DNA of 64,000 nucleotides from Arenimonas sp049195245 (GTDB lineage: Bacteria > Pseudomonadota > Gammaproteobacteria > Xanthomonadales > Xanthomonadaceae): positions 124,001 through 188,000 of the forward strand of contig NZ_JBMIRR010000025.1 in assembly GCF_049195245.1 (NCBI RefSeq). Direction: 5' to 3'. Every line of letters begins with the position of its first letter. The stretch's first letter is position 1. Of the stretch, positions 25,681 to 35,227 are shown one piece after another. The position numbers and the translations under genes were made by a program. The notes under the pieces are model-generated. The model did no database searches. It saw only the letters and a program-made list of their open reading frames with translations, and was not told the origin of the DNA.

Positions 25681-26286
25681 ATGAAGATGTTCCCCCGCCC
25701 CACCCTGCTCGCCGCCGTGCTGGGCCTCGCGCTCGCCGGCCCGGCCGTGTCCCAGACCCCCGCCATGCAGGGCGAGGGCAAGACCATGAGCCATGGCCTG
25801 TCGGCCGTGGACCAGAAGGTCGTCAGCGAATCCCTGCATGCAGGTCGCAAGGAAGTGGAGGCCGCGCGCCTTGCAATTTCCCGGTCCGCCGACCCGGACG
25901 TGCGTGGCGTCGCCACCCAGATCGAGGCCGACCACACCGAACTGAACAATCGCCTCGCCTCCATCGGCGGCGGCGTGCGTGCGTATGACGCGCCGGCCAC
26001 CAACTCGGGCGCCAACCACGTGAACCCGGAGCCGGACGCGAAGGCGCCGGGCGTGAACCCGACCGTCGCCACCGATCATGACCTGAGCATGCTCGAGGGC
26101 CTGCAGGGCCGCGACTTCGACGCCGCCTGGGTGCAGATGATGATCGACGGCCACGAGAAGTCCATCGAGCGCTTCCGCAACGGGTCCGAAGGCGGCGGTG
26201 CCGAAGTGATGGCGCTGTCCAAGGACGCGCTGGTGATCGTGCGTCGCCACCTGTCGCGCCTGGAAATGCTGCAGAAGAAGTACTGA
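25681..26286 (+). CDS. Secreted DUF4142 protein
   Basis: A 201-residue protein with a Sec signal (MKMFPRPTLLAAVLGLALAGPAVSQ). Two helical DUF4142 half-repeats follow: LHAGRKEVEAARLAISRSADPDVRGVA (split here by family pattern E..L...A...), and a C-terminal helix bundle with MMIDGHEKSIERFRNG. DUF4142 proteins are ferritin-like helical bundles, often induced by stress. GGAG precedes the ATG by nine bases and a strong terminator follows. Confidence 0.82.
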   Translation: MKMFPRPTLLAAVLGLALAGPAVSQTPAMQGEGKTMSHGLSAVDQKVVSESLHAGRKEVEAARLAISRSADPDVRGVATQIEADHTELNNRLASIGGGVRAYDAPATNSGANHVNPEPDAKAPGVNPTVATDHDLSMLEGLQGRDFDAAWVQMMIDGHEKSIERFRNGSEGGGAEVMALSKDALVIVRRHLSRLEMLQKKY

Positions 26287-26318
26287 GCAACAAGCCTGCC
26301 GGATCCAACGCCAGCAGG

Positions 26319-26348
26319 AAGGGCCACCTTCGGGTGGCCCTTTTTTTT
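26319..26348 (+). terminator. Intrinsic terminator after the DUF4142 gene
   Basis: Stem GGGCCACC (26321-26328) with GGTGGCCC (26333-26340), TTCG-type tetraloop, extended by AA/TT, then a run of T from 26341. It serves the plus-strand gene. On the minus strand AA follows, so it is one-directional. Confidence 0.92.
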
Positions 26349-26366
26349 GATCCGGTGCCGGTTGGA

Positions 26367-26804
26367 TTACCCGCGCAGCGTAGCCTCGAGGGTGATTTCA
26401 GGCACCGAAGCGAGGGCCTTCGAGAGCGGGCAGTTTTTCTTGGCGCCCTCGGCGATCTCCTGGAACTTGGCCTCGTCGATGCCGGGCACGGTGGCCTCCA
26501 GCACCAGGCGGATGCGGTCGATGCGGAAACCTTCGCCTTCCTTGGCCAGGCGCACATGCGCCTTGGTGTCCACCTTCGTGGTGGCGAAGCCTTCCTTGTC
26601 GCAGGCAAAGGAGAAGGCCATGGTGAAGCAGGCCGCATGCGCCGCCGCCAGCAGCTCCTCGGGATTGGTGCCGCTGCGGTCGTCGCCGAAGCGGCTGCCG
26701 AAGCCATACGGATACGACCGCAGCGCCTCGGTGTCGGTGCTGATCTTGCCCACGCCTTCCTTGCCGCGGCCTTCCCAGTGCACGTTCGCGTTCTTCTCGC
26801 TCAT
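26367..26804 (-). CDS. osmC: OsmC-family peroxiredoxin
   Basis: A 145-residue OsmC protein that reduces organic hydroperoxides through two cysteines. The first is in AACFTMAFSFACD and the second in KKNCPLSKAL. GTNPEELLAAAHAACF is the classic family motif. The ATG at 26804 has GGAG eight bases upstream; the ATG at 26816 has none. It fits with KatE and the ferritin-like gene as a peroxide-stress function. Confidence 0.93.
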   Translation of the reverse strand: MSEKNANVHWEGRGKEGVGKISTDTEALRSYPYGFGSRFGDDRSGTNPEELLAAAHAACFTMAFSFACDKEGFATTKVDTKAHVRLAKEGEGFRIDRIRLVLEATVPGIDEAKFQEIAEGAKKNCPLSKALASVPEITLEATLRG

Positions 26805-26884
26805 GGTGTTCTCCATCGTTGGGGGGAATGTCCTTTATGCCTGCCTGCGGCTGAATACGGGCCGCCGGGCCGGGTCACGCACCG

Positions 26885-27553
26885 CTAAGGCCGGGGCTGG
26901 CGACCGATCGCCGCGGCCTGCACCGCCACCAGCTCGCCGTGCGCGCAGGCCCGGAAGCGATCGCCGGGCGCAGGGGCCGGCACCACGCCGCCGGTGAAGC
27001 GCGAGTAGGCCGGCAGCACCGTCATCGTCGCGCCCAGCCAGAACACCGGCCAGCGCCCCGGCAGTCCCGGCAGCGGCAGCACCGGATGCAGGTGTCCGCA
27101 CAGCACATGACGCCCGTCGCTGATGGCAGGTTCGTGACGAAGCTGGAAGGGACCGTCGTCCAGCACCGGGCCCACGAGTTCGATGTCCAGTCCGGCGCCG
27201 CCCAGCGCGCGGTCGTGGTTGCCGGCCAGCACCGCCACGCGCAGCGCCGGGCGCGCCTCGCGCCAGGCCTGCCAGCGATGGCGCCAGGGCCGGTCGCCCG
27301 CGGCACCGTGCAGGAAATCGCCCAGCACCATCAGCTCGCTGGCGCCGGTGTCGGCCAGCATCGCGTCCAGGCGCGCCAGGTCATCCTCGGTGCCGCCGCG
27401 CGGCAGCGCGATGCCCGCGCTGCGGAAGGCATCGCCCTTGCCCAGGTGCAGGTCGGCAATCAGCAGCCGCTCGCGCCGCGGCCAGTACAGCGCGCAATCG
27501 GCCAGCAGCTGCATCGGCTCGCCGCCCAACGGCAAGGTTTCACTGGCCGCCAT
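26885..27553 (-). CDS. pdeM: PdeM, ligase-associated metallophosphoesterase
   Basis: A 222-residue calcineurin-type phosphoesterase. Metal motifs are LIADLHLGKGDAFR, MVLGDFLHG, LAGNHDR and LCGHLHPVL. PdeM is the endonuclease-annotated member of the four-gene 'ligase-associated DNA damage response' cluster (exonuclease, ligase, DEXH helicase, PdeM), and here it is the last gene of that run. Its ATG overlaps the helicase stop by 14 bases. Confidence 0.9.
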   Translation of the reverse strand: MAASETLPLGGEPMQLLADCALYWPRRERLLIADLHLGKGDAFRSAGIALPRGGTEDDLARLDAMLADTGASELMVLGDFLHGAAGDRPWRHRWQAWREARPALRVAVLAGNHDRALGGAGLDIELVGPVLDDGPFQLRHEPAISDGRHVLCGHLHPVLPLPGLPGRWPVFWLGATMTVLPAYSRFTGGVVPAPAPGDRFRACAHGELVAVQAAAIGRQPRP

Positions 27554-30059
27554 GGCGCTTCTCCAGCTGCTCGGCGACGCGGCGCACGCGGGTCTTCCAG
27601 TCTTCGGTGCTCAGGTGCCCGCGCAGCGATTCGCTCCACAGCGGGAACGCCAGCGGCGTGAACCCTTCGGGGAAATGCAGCGCGAGCTGGCGCGCGCGGC
27701 ACTGGGCCAAGGCGTCCGACAGGCGCGCCACGTCCAGCTGGGCCGAGAACACCTCGCGCGTGGCCTGCGCCAGCATCACGTGGCCCGGATCATGGCGCAG
27801 CAGCACGTCGTAGATCAGGCCGCTGGACGCCTGCAGCGCGCGCATCGAGCGCGGCGCCCTGCCCGGCAGCGATGGCGGCAGCAGGCCCGACACCCGCGCC
27901 ACGTCGCGGAACTGCCGGCGCGCCAGCTCGGCCAGGTTCAGCGACTCGGCCAGGTCTTCCAGCAGCCGCTCGGGCGTGAGCATGGCCTGCAGCGCCTCGG
28001 CCTCCAGCGGCACGTCGCGCGCCGGCGACAGGATGAAGCCGTAATCGTTGGCGGCGTAGCGGAAGCTGTTCGCCTCCAGGCGGCCCCAACGCAAGGCCAG
28101 CAGCGCCGCCAGGCCTTCGTTCACCACGCGGCCCGCGAAGGGATAGACGAACAGGTGCCGCCCGTCGCGCGCCTTGATGCGCTCGGCCAGCAGACGACCG
28201 GGCTGCGGCAGCGCGGACAATGAGGCCTGCAGCGCCAGCACGCGTTCCAGCGCCTTGACCTCGGGATGCGTCGCGGCTTGCGCGAACAGGCGCTCCACTT
28301 CTTCGCCCAGCTCGGACGACAGCGGCAGCCGCCCGCCCTGCCAGCGCGGCACCACGCCCTGCCCGCCCTTGGCCAGGCGCACGTGCGCCACCATGTCCTG
28401 CAGCCGGAACAGTTCCAGCAGCCGGCCCGCGAACTGGAAGCGGTCGCCCGGCCGCAGCCGGCTCACGAAACTTTCCTCCACCGAGCCCAGCCGCCCGCCG
28501 CGCAGCAGCTTGATGCTCACGTGCCCGTCGCTGGTGATGGTGCCGATCGACAGGCGGTGGCGCAGCGCCTGCTTTCGGTCCGTGACGCGGTACACGCCGT
28601 CGTCGCCGCGCACCACGCGCTGGAAATCCGGATACGCGCCCAGCGCCTGGCCGCCATGCACGATGAAGTCGAGCACCGCCTGCCACATCGTGGCGTCCAG
28701 TTGCGCGAAGGCGTGCGTGCCGCGCACTTCGTCGAACAGGGCACCCGCCTCGAAGCCACCGCCCAGGGCCAGCGTGACCGCGTGCTGGGCCAGCACGTCC
28801 AGCGACAGCCGCGGCGGCGGCCGCGATTCGATCCGGCCGCGCGCGATCGCCTCGCGTGCAGCGGCGTACTCCAGCATCTCCAGCGCATGCGACGGCACGC
28901 AGGCCACCTGCCCCGATTCGCCCGGCCGGTGCCGGGCCCGCCCCGCGCGCTGCTGCAGTCGCGCGATGCCCTTGGGGCTGCCGATCTGGATCACCTGGTC
29001 CACCGCGGGGAAATCCACCCCCAGGTCCAGGCTGGACGTGGCCACCACGCAGCGCAGGCGACCGTCGCGCAAGCCGTCTTCGGCCGCGGCGCGCAGGTCC
29101 TGTCCCAGCGAGCCGTGGTGCAGCGCCAGGGTCTCAAGCGGTTCGGGCCACACCGAGGACAGCGCCTGGTGCCACAGCTCGGCTTGCGAGCGCGTGTTGG
29201 TGAACAGCAGGCTGGTGCGGGCCGTCATCAGCCGCTCGACCACGCGCGGCAGCTGCGCCAGGCCCAGGTAGCCGGCCCAGGGCAGGCGCGCGCCCGGCGG
29301 CGGCACCAGCGTTTCCACCTTCACCGGGCGCGGCCGCGCGCCGGCGACGATGCGCGCGTCCGGTTGGTGCGGCAGCAGCACCGATCGCGCCTCGTCCAGA
29401 TTGCCCAGCGTGGCCGACAGACCCCAGTGCCGCGCGCTTGGCGCCAGCGTGCGCAGCCGCGCCAGGCACAGCTGCAGCAGCACGCCGCGCTTGTTGCCCA
29501 GCAGTTCGTGCCACTCGTCCACCACCACGCTGCGCAGGGTGGCGAAGGTGGCGGCGGTGTCCGCGTAGCTCAAAAGCAACGCCAGGGATTCGGGCGTGAT
29601 CACCAGCACTTCGGCCTGGCCGGCGCGCGCAAGGCGGCGGTCGCGCGCGCTGGCGTCGCCGGTGCGCAGCGCCACCTGCCAGTCGATGCCCAGGCCCTGC
29701 AGCGGCTCGCGCAGCGCACGGGTGGTGTCCAGGGCCAGCGCACGCAGCGGCGTGACCCACAGCACGCGCAGTGCCTGTGCGCGCGGCTTGCGACGACGCG
29801 GTTTCGTTCCAGTGGCCACGGTAGCCGCCTGCGGCGACGAGACCGTCTCCGCGATCGCCTCGATCAGGGGACCGCCAAAGGCCGCCAGCGTCTTGCCGCT
29901 GCCGGTGGGCGTGTGGATCAGCCCCGACTCGCCCGCGTGGTAGCGCCGTCAAGCCTCGCGCTGGAAGGCCGACGGTGTCCAGCCTTGCGCGCGGAACCAG
30001 GCCGACAGCACGCGTTCGTGCCGCGCCGCAGGCGGTCCAGGTTCCGGCGCTTCGCTCAC
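27540..30059 (-). pseudogene. Ligase-associated DEXH-box helicase (Lhr-like) interrupted by an in-frame TGA
   Basis: From a GTG at 30059 (GTGA overlap with the ligase stop) 36 codons encode AWFRAQGWTPSAFQREA. A TGA then occurs at 29951-29949, and the same frame continues RRYHAGESGLIHTPTGSGKTLAAF with Walker A. It runs on without interruption for a further 802 codons: VVDEWHEL (motif II), GLSATLGN, QQRAGRARHRPGE and the winged-helix/C-terminal Lhr region. Homologues have Trp where the TGA sits (FQREAW), so a single TGG-to-TGA change explains it. The rest shows no decay. It may be a recent null allele, a sequencing error, or tolerated by readthrough or internal initiation; no good internal start precedes Walker A, while an ATG at 29819 would leave Walker A out. 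Confidence 0.85.
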
Positions 30060-31660
30060 TGCGCCAACGCCCGCAGCGTTTCGATGCGGTCGGCCTCGGC
30101 CGCGGGCTTGTCCTGGCGCCAGCGCAGGATGCGCGGGAAGCGCACGGCCACGCCCGACTTGTGCCGCGTGCTGCGGTTGACGCCTTCGAAGCCGAGCTCG
30201 AACACGTGGTGCGCCTTCACCGAGCGCACCGGACCGAAGCGCTCGAGCGTGTTGGCGCGGATCCACTTGTCCAGCGCCAGGATCTCCTTGTCGTCCAGGC
30301 CCGAGTAGGCCTTGGCCACCGGCACCAGCACGCCCTCGTCCCAGACGCCGAAGGTGTAGTCGGTGTAGAGCGTGCTGCGGCGCCCGTGGCCCGACTGCGC
30401 GTACAGCAGCACGGCGTCGATCACCAGCGGATCCACCTTCCACTTCCACCAGTCGCCGCGGCGGCGGCCACCCTGGTAGGCCGAGGCGCGCCGCTTGAGC
30501 ATCAGGCCCTCGACGCCGCGCTCGCGGGCGCCCAGCCGCGCCTCGGCGGCGGCGGACCAGTCGGCCGCCTGCACTTCCGGTGAGACGGTGAGGCGGGGAT
30601 CACCGGTCGCCTCCACCAAGGCCACCAGCGCCGCGCGGCGTTCGTGCAGCGGACGCGATCTCCAGTCCTCGCCCTCGAGCTCCAGCAGGTCATAAAGCTG
30701 AAGTCGTGCCGGCGCTTCGGACAGCGTTTTCGCGCCCGGCTTGCGGCGCTGGATGCGGGTCTGCAGCGCGGTGAAGGGCAGCGGCGCATCGCCCTGCTTC
30801 CAGGCCAGCAGCTCGCCGTCCAGCACGCAGTCGCGCGGCAGGTGCGCCGCGGCCGCTTCGATCTCGGGGAAACGGCCGTCCAGCCGCTCCTCGCCGCGCG
30901 ACCACAGCGCCACGCTGCCCTGGCGTCGGATCAGCTGCAGGCGGATGCCATCCCACTTCCACTCCAGCAGCCAGTCGCCGATGTCGCCGAGCGATTCCGC
31001 GGCGGCTTCCAGCGGCGAGGCCAGGAAAAACGGGAAGGGCTGCTGGCGGTCGCTGTCCAGCGCCTCCGTGGACAGCAGGGCCTGCATGAAGTCCGGATCC
31101 GGCGTCCAGGCGCCCAGCATGCGCTGTGCGATCAGCGCGATGTCCACGCCCGACAGCTCGGCCAGCGCCTGCTGCACCAGCCGCTGCGACACACCCACGC
31201 GCAGCGCGCCGGTCAGCAGCTTGTTGAACACCAGACGCTCGGGCGCGGGCAGCGTACGCCAGCCCGCCACGACCTGCTCGCGGCGCAGCGCGATGTCCTG
31301 GCCCGCCACCGGCAGCAGGCGCTGCTGGATCCACTGCGCCAGCGGCGCGTCGGGCGCCGGCGTGGCGGGATCGTCGAGCAGCAGGGTCAGGGTTTCGGCC
31401 AGGTCGCCCACCTGGTCGTAGCTTTCGTCCACCAGCCACGGCGGCGTGCCGCTTTCTTCGGCAATCCACTGGCGCAGCTCGCCCGAGCGCGCCAGCACGC
31501 CGGCCTTGCCGCCCGCGACCTTGCCGCCCGCGAGCAGCCACAGCGCCCAGGCCGCGTCCGCCGGCGGCGCGCTGCGGAAATAGTCCACCAGGGCCGCACG
31601 CTTGTCGCCGGTGGCGGTGCTGCGGTCCAGGCGCGTGTACAGGTCGGCGAAGGCCTTCAT
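30056..31660 (-). CDS. ATP-dependent DNA ligase (ligase-associated repair cluster type)
   Basis: A 534-residue ligase. The N-terminal helical DNA-binding region contains FNKLLTGALRVGVS. The adenylation domain carries the catalytic lysine in LEWKWDGIRLQLI, then DGELLAWK, EGLMLKRR and WWKWKVDP. The OB-fold domain ends with VRFPRILRWRQDKP. It seals nicks using ATP. It lies 19 bases after the exonuclease gene and overlaps the helicase start. It is a distinct family from LigD, giving this operon two ligases. Confidence 0.92.
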   Translation of the reverse strand: MKAFADLYTRLDRSTATGDKRAALVDYFRSAPPADAAWALWLLAGGKVAGGKAGVLARSGELRQWIAEESGTPPWLVDESYDQVGDLAETLTLLLDDPATPAPDAPLAQWIQQRLLPVAGQDIALRREQVVAGWRTLPAPERLVFNKLLTGALRVGVSQRLVQQALAELSGVDIALIAQRMLGAWTPDPDFMQALLSTEALDSDRQQPFPFFLASPLEAAAESLGDIGDWLLEWKWDGIRLQLIRRQGSVALWSRGEERLDGRFPEIEAAAAHLPRDCVLDGELLAWKQGDAPLPFTALQTRIQRRKPGAKTLSEAPARLQLYDLLELEGEDWRSRPLHERRAALVALVEATGDPRLTVSPEVQAADWSAAAEARLGARERGVEGLMLKRRASAYQGGRRRGDWWKWKVDPLVIDAVLLYAQSGHGRRSTLYTDYTFGVWDEGVLVPVAKAYSGLDDKEILALDKWIRANTLERFGPVRSVKAHHVFELGFEGVNRSTRHKSGVAVRFPRILRWRQDKPAAEADRIETLRALAQ

Positions 31661-31679
31661 GCGCCACTCGGGGTCCGGT

Positions 31680-32687
31680 TCAATTCTCGTCCCCGTACTG
31701 GGTGGCGAAGGCCTCGGTGGCGATGCCGTCCTCGTTGAGCTTGCGGATCAGGGCTTCGGTGTTGCCGTGCGTGGCGATGATGCGCGGCGCGCCGGTCTCG
31801 CGCACGGTGCGCAGCAGGGCCGGCCAATCGGCATGATCGGACACCACGAAGCCCCGGTCGTAGTTGCGGCGGCGGCGGTTGCCGCGGATCTGCATCCAGC
31901 CCGAAGCGAAACCCTGCTGGGCGCGCTTGAACCGGCGCAGCCAGGGGCTGCCCGCGGCCGACGGCGGCGCCAGCACCAGGCGCCCGGCGAAGTCCTCGCC
32001 CGCCGGCGCATCGGCCACCATCGCCGTCTCGCCCAGGTCGATCCCGGCGTCACGGTAGATCTGCAGGCCGGCCTGCATCGCGCCGTGCAGCCACACCGGT
32101 TCGCGCGAAATCCGCGCCAGCTCGGCCAGCACGCGCTGCGCCTTGCCCAGTGCATAGCAGTACAGGATGGCCACTTCGCCACGTGCGCCGCACTCCTCGC
32201 GCCAGGCCACCAGTTCGGCGGCCACCTCGGCGGTGTCGGGCCAGCGGTAGATCGGCAGCCCGAAGGTGGCTTCGGTGATGAAGGTGTCGCAGCGCTGCAC
32301 TTCGAAGGGCGCGCAGGTGGGATCGGGCTGGCGCTTGTAGTCGCCCGAGGCCACCCAGGTTTCGCCGCCCGCCTCGATGCGCACCTGGGCCGAGCCCAGC
32401 ACGTGCCCGGCCGGATGCAGCGACACGCGTGCATCGCCCAGGCGGAAGACTTCGCCGTACGCGTGCGCCACCACGTCCTGTTCGCCCAGGCGCCAGCGCA
32501 GGATCGGCACGCCCGGCGCCGCCGCGTGGTAGCGGCCCATGCCGGTGCGCGCGTGGTCGCTGTGGCCATGGGTGATCACGGCGTTCGCGACCGGTCGCCA
32601 CGGGTCGATGTAGAAATCGCCGGGCGGGCAGTACAGGCCTTCCGGGCGCAGCTGCACCAGGTCGCGCGAACGGGCGGCAGGGCTCAT
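31680..32687 (-). CDS. Ligase-associated metallo-beta-lactamase/beta-CASP exonuclease
   Basis: A 335-residue SNM1/Artemis-like nuclease. The metal-binding HxHxDH motif is ITHGHSDHARTG, followed by HPAGHVLGSAQ, ASGDYK and EATFGLP. The beta-CASP part includes GFVVSDHADWPALL, and it closes with ATHGNTEAL. It is the DNA-processing exonuclease of the ligase-associated damage-response cluster. It overlaps the ligD stop by four bases, which physically joins the Ku/LigD module with the ligase-helicase-PdeM module. Confidence 0.9.
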   Translation of the reverse strand: MSPAARSRDLVQLRPEGLYCPPGDFYIDPWRPVANAVITHGHSDHARTGMGRYHAAAPGVPILRWRLGEQDVVAHAYGEVFRLGDARVSLHPAGHVLGSAQVRIEAGGETWVASGDYKRQPDPTCAPFEVQRCDTFITEATFGLPIYRWPDTAEVAAELVAWREECGARGEVAILYCYALGKAQRVLAELARISREPVWLHGAMQAGLQIYRDAGIDLGETAMVADAPAGEDFAGRLVLAPPSAAGSPWLRRFKRAQQGFASGWMQIRGNRRRRNYDRGFVVSDHADWPALLRTVRETGAPRIIATHGNTEALIRKLNEDGIATEAFATQYGDEN

Positions 32688-35227
32688 GGCGGCACCGGCA
32701 GGTGCTGGTCGAGCGCGCTGTAGTCGCCCCAGGGATGCGCCTTGAGCGTGGCCGCGCGACGGCGCGCCGCCGGCAGGCGGAAGTGATCGGCACCGGTGAG
32801 CCGCGACAGGTCCTGCCAGCGCACCGGCATGGCCACCGCCGCGCCGGGCCGCGCCCGCAGCGACCAGGCCGCGATGCTGGTGGCGCCGCGGCCATTGCGC
32901 AGCCAGTCGATGAAGATGCGGCCCTGCCGGCGCTGCTTGCTGGCGGTGGCGACGTAGGCGCCGGGCTCGCGCAGCGCCAACAGCCGGGCGATGGCTTCGG
33001 CGAAGGACTTGGCGTGGTCCCAGTCGTGGCCCCGGGCCAGCGGCACGATCACATGCACGCCCTTGCCGCCGGACAGCAGCGGGAAACTTTCAAGGCCGAG
33101 CTCGGCAAGCTGGTCACGCACCGCACGGGCCGCCGCGAGGATCGCCTTCCAGCCCACACCGGGGCCCGGGTCGAGATCGAACACGATGCGTTCCGGTTCC
33201 TCCAGGTGGCCCGAGTGCGCGCCCCAGGGATGGAACTCCAGCGCGTTCATCTGCACCAGGGCGAGCAGGCCGTCGGCGTCATCAATGGCCAGGTAGGGCT
33301 GCCGGCGTCCCGATTTCTCGCGCACGTCGATGGCATGCACCGCATCGCCAAACCCGGGGCCGCCGTGTTTCTGGAAGAAGGTTTCGCCCGGAACCCCGTC
33401 GGGCGCGCGCAGCACCGACAGCGGACGGCCGACGATGCCGGGCAGCAGCCAGGGCGCGACGGTGGCGTAGTAGTCGGCGACATCGCGCTTGGTGAGCCGG
33501 GGGGACTTGAACACCACGCGATCCGGGCTGGTAAGGCGCGACTTCGCGGGCTCGGCGGCCTTGCCTTTGCCGCTCGCCTTGCCAGGTTTCGCCGCCACGC
33601 GCGCGGATCGCGCCTTTGCCGGCGCGGCATCGTCCGCGCCGCCGGACTTGTCGAGTCGTTCGCGCAGGAAACTGGCCTGCCGCAGCAGGCCTTCCTTGCC
33701 CCAGCCGCGATGGGCGACTTCCACCACCAGCGTCGGGCGAACCCAGGTGATGGCACGCGATGACAGCGGCACGTGTGCGGGCAATTCCAGCACCGGCGCG
33801 TCCTGCTTCATCGCCTCAAGACGCCGGCGCAGGTCCTTGAGCGTGGCCTCGTCCATGCCGGTGCCGACCCGACCGACATAGCGCCAGCCCCTGCCTTCGC
33901 GCAGTGCCAGCATCAGCGAACCCAGGCCGGTGCGCGATCGCTGCGGCGCGGTGTAGCCCACCACCACAGCCTCGGTACCGTCGTGGTGCTTGACCTTGAG
34001 CCAGTGCCGGCTGCGGCCGTCGACATAGGGCGCGTCCACGCGCTTGCTGAGGATGCCTTCCAGGCCCTGGCGCTGGCTGGCCGCGAACACTTCGGGGCCG
34101 TGGCCGACGATGTGCTGGCTGTAGGCCAGCAGCGGCGAAGGCTTCTTGGCCAGCACGGCTTCGAGCAGTCGTTTGCGTTCGAGCTGCGCCACGCCGGTGA
34201 GGTCCACGCCTTCAAGCTGCAGCAGGTCGAAGGCGATGCAGCAGACCGGCGCGGGATCGGTGCCCTGCAGGCTGCGCTGAAGTCGGGCGAAATCGCTGCG
34301 CCCGCGCTCGTCCAGCACCACCAGTTCACCGTCCAGGCGCAGCGAGTGCACCGGCAGCGACAGCAGCACCTTCTCCAGATCCGGGAAACGCCCGGTCCAG
34401 TCGGTGCCGTTGCGTGATTCCAGCCGCAGCGTGTCGCCGCTGCGGCTGGCCAGCAGGCGATAGCCGTCCCACTTCACTTCGTGCAGCCAGTCGTCGCCCG
34501 CCGGGGCTTTCTCCGACAGCGTCGCCAGCTGCAGCGGCGGCGCGCCCTTGCCTGCCGGCTTGGCGCCGGCCAGTTTCAGTGCGCGCTGCGCCCAGCGTGA
34601 GGTGGCGGCGGTGCCGCGGGCTTTTTTCGGAGCAGCTGCGGCGGTTTTCGGCTCAGGCGCCGCGGTGCGGCGCCTGGCCTTCGCCGACGCACGCACACTC
34701 GTCGCCGGTGCCGCAGCGTGCACCAGCGTATCCAGGTCGGTATCGCGGGCCTGGTCGTCGCTTCGTTTCATCAGCAGCCACTGCGCACGCTTGCCACCGC
34801 TCCCGGTGCGGACCAGGGTCCAGTGTCCCTTGAGATGGGTGCCATGCAGCGTGAAATCCAGCTTGCCCTTTTTGATGGCGCGCGCGGCGTCGCCCTCGGG
34901 CTGCCAGGTGCCGTGGTCGACCACGCGCACGTCGCCCGCCCCGTAGTTGCCTTCCGGGATGATGCCCTCGAAGCCCGCGTAGTCCAGCGGGTGGTCCTCG
35001 ACCTGCACCGCCAGCCGCCTTTCGCCCGGGCGCAGCGAGGGGCCCTTGGGCACCGCCCAGCTCGCGAGCGCGCCGCCCACCTGCAGCCGGAAATCGAAGT
35101 GCCTGGCGCGCGCGTGGTGCAGCTGCACCACGAAGATCGGCGCCGCGCCGGCCTGGTGCGCCGACTTGCCGCGCGGTTCGGCCGTTCGCGAGAAGTTCCG
35201 TTTCCGGTCGTACTCGTCCAGGCTCAT
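32684..35227 (-). CDS. ligD: LigD, multidomain non-homologous end-joining ligase
   Basis: An 847-residue three-domain LigD. The order is phosphoesterase (FVVQLHHARARHFDFRLQ, DHPLDYAGFEGIIPEGNYGAG), ligase (EVKWDGYRLLASR with the adenylated Lys, DGELVVLD, EGILSKR), then primase-polymerase. The polymerase part has HPWGAHSGHLEEPERIVFDLDPGPG, with the DxD metal site, and LSGGKGVHVIVPL. It repairs double-strand breaks with Ku: end trimming, fill-in and sealing. It overlaps the ku gene by four bases. Lys/Ala-rich linkers separate the domains. Confidence 0.95.
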   Translation of the reverse strand: MSLDEYDRKRNFSRTAEPRGKSAHQAGAAPIFVVQLHHARARHFDFRLQVGGALASWAVPKGPSLRPGERRLAVQVEDHPLDYAGFEGIIPEGNYGAGDVRVVDHGTWQPEGDAARAIKKGKLDFTLHGTHLKGHWTLVRTGSGGKRAQWLLMKRSDDQARDTDLDTLVHAAAPATSVRASAKARRRTAAPEPKTAAAAPKKARGTAATSRWAQRALKLAGAKPAGKGAPPLQLATLSEKAPAGDDWLHEVKWDGYRLLASRSGDTLRLESRNGTDWTGRFPDLEKVLLSLPVHSLRLDGELVVLDERGRSDFARLQRSLQGTDPAPVCCIAFDLLQLEGVDLTGVAQLERKRLLEAVLAKKPSPLLAYSQHIVGHGPEVFAASQRQGLEGILSKRVDAPYVDGRSRHWLKVKHHDGTEAVVVGYTAPQRSRTGLGSLMLALREGRGWRYVGRVGTGMDEATLKDLRRRLEAMKQDAPVLELPAHVPLSSRAITWVRPTLVVEVAHRGWGKEGLLRQASFLRERLDKSGGADDAAPAKARSARVAAKPGKASGKGKAAEPAKSRLTSPDRVVFKSPRLTKRDVADYYATVAPWLLPGIVGRPLSVLRAPDGVPGETFFQKHGGPGFGDAVHAIDVREKSGRRQPYLAIDDADGLLALVQMNALEFHPWGAHSGHLEEPERIVFDLDPGPGVGWKAILAAARAVRDQLAELGLESFPLLSGGKGVHVIVPLARGHDWDHAKSFAEAIARLLALREPGAYVATASKQRRQGRIFIDWLRNGRGATSIAAWSLRARPGAAVAMPVRWQDLSRLTGADHFRLPAARRRAATLKAHPWGDYSALDQHLPVPP

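Noticed and set aside
27540..29819. The DEXH helicase as an intact shorter gene starting at the ATG at 29819
   Set aside because: That start would omit Walker A (HTPTGSGKT), which lies upstream in the same frame; the frame continues back to a Trp-to-stop change.
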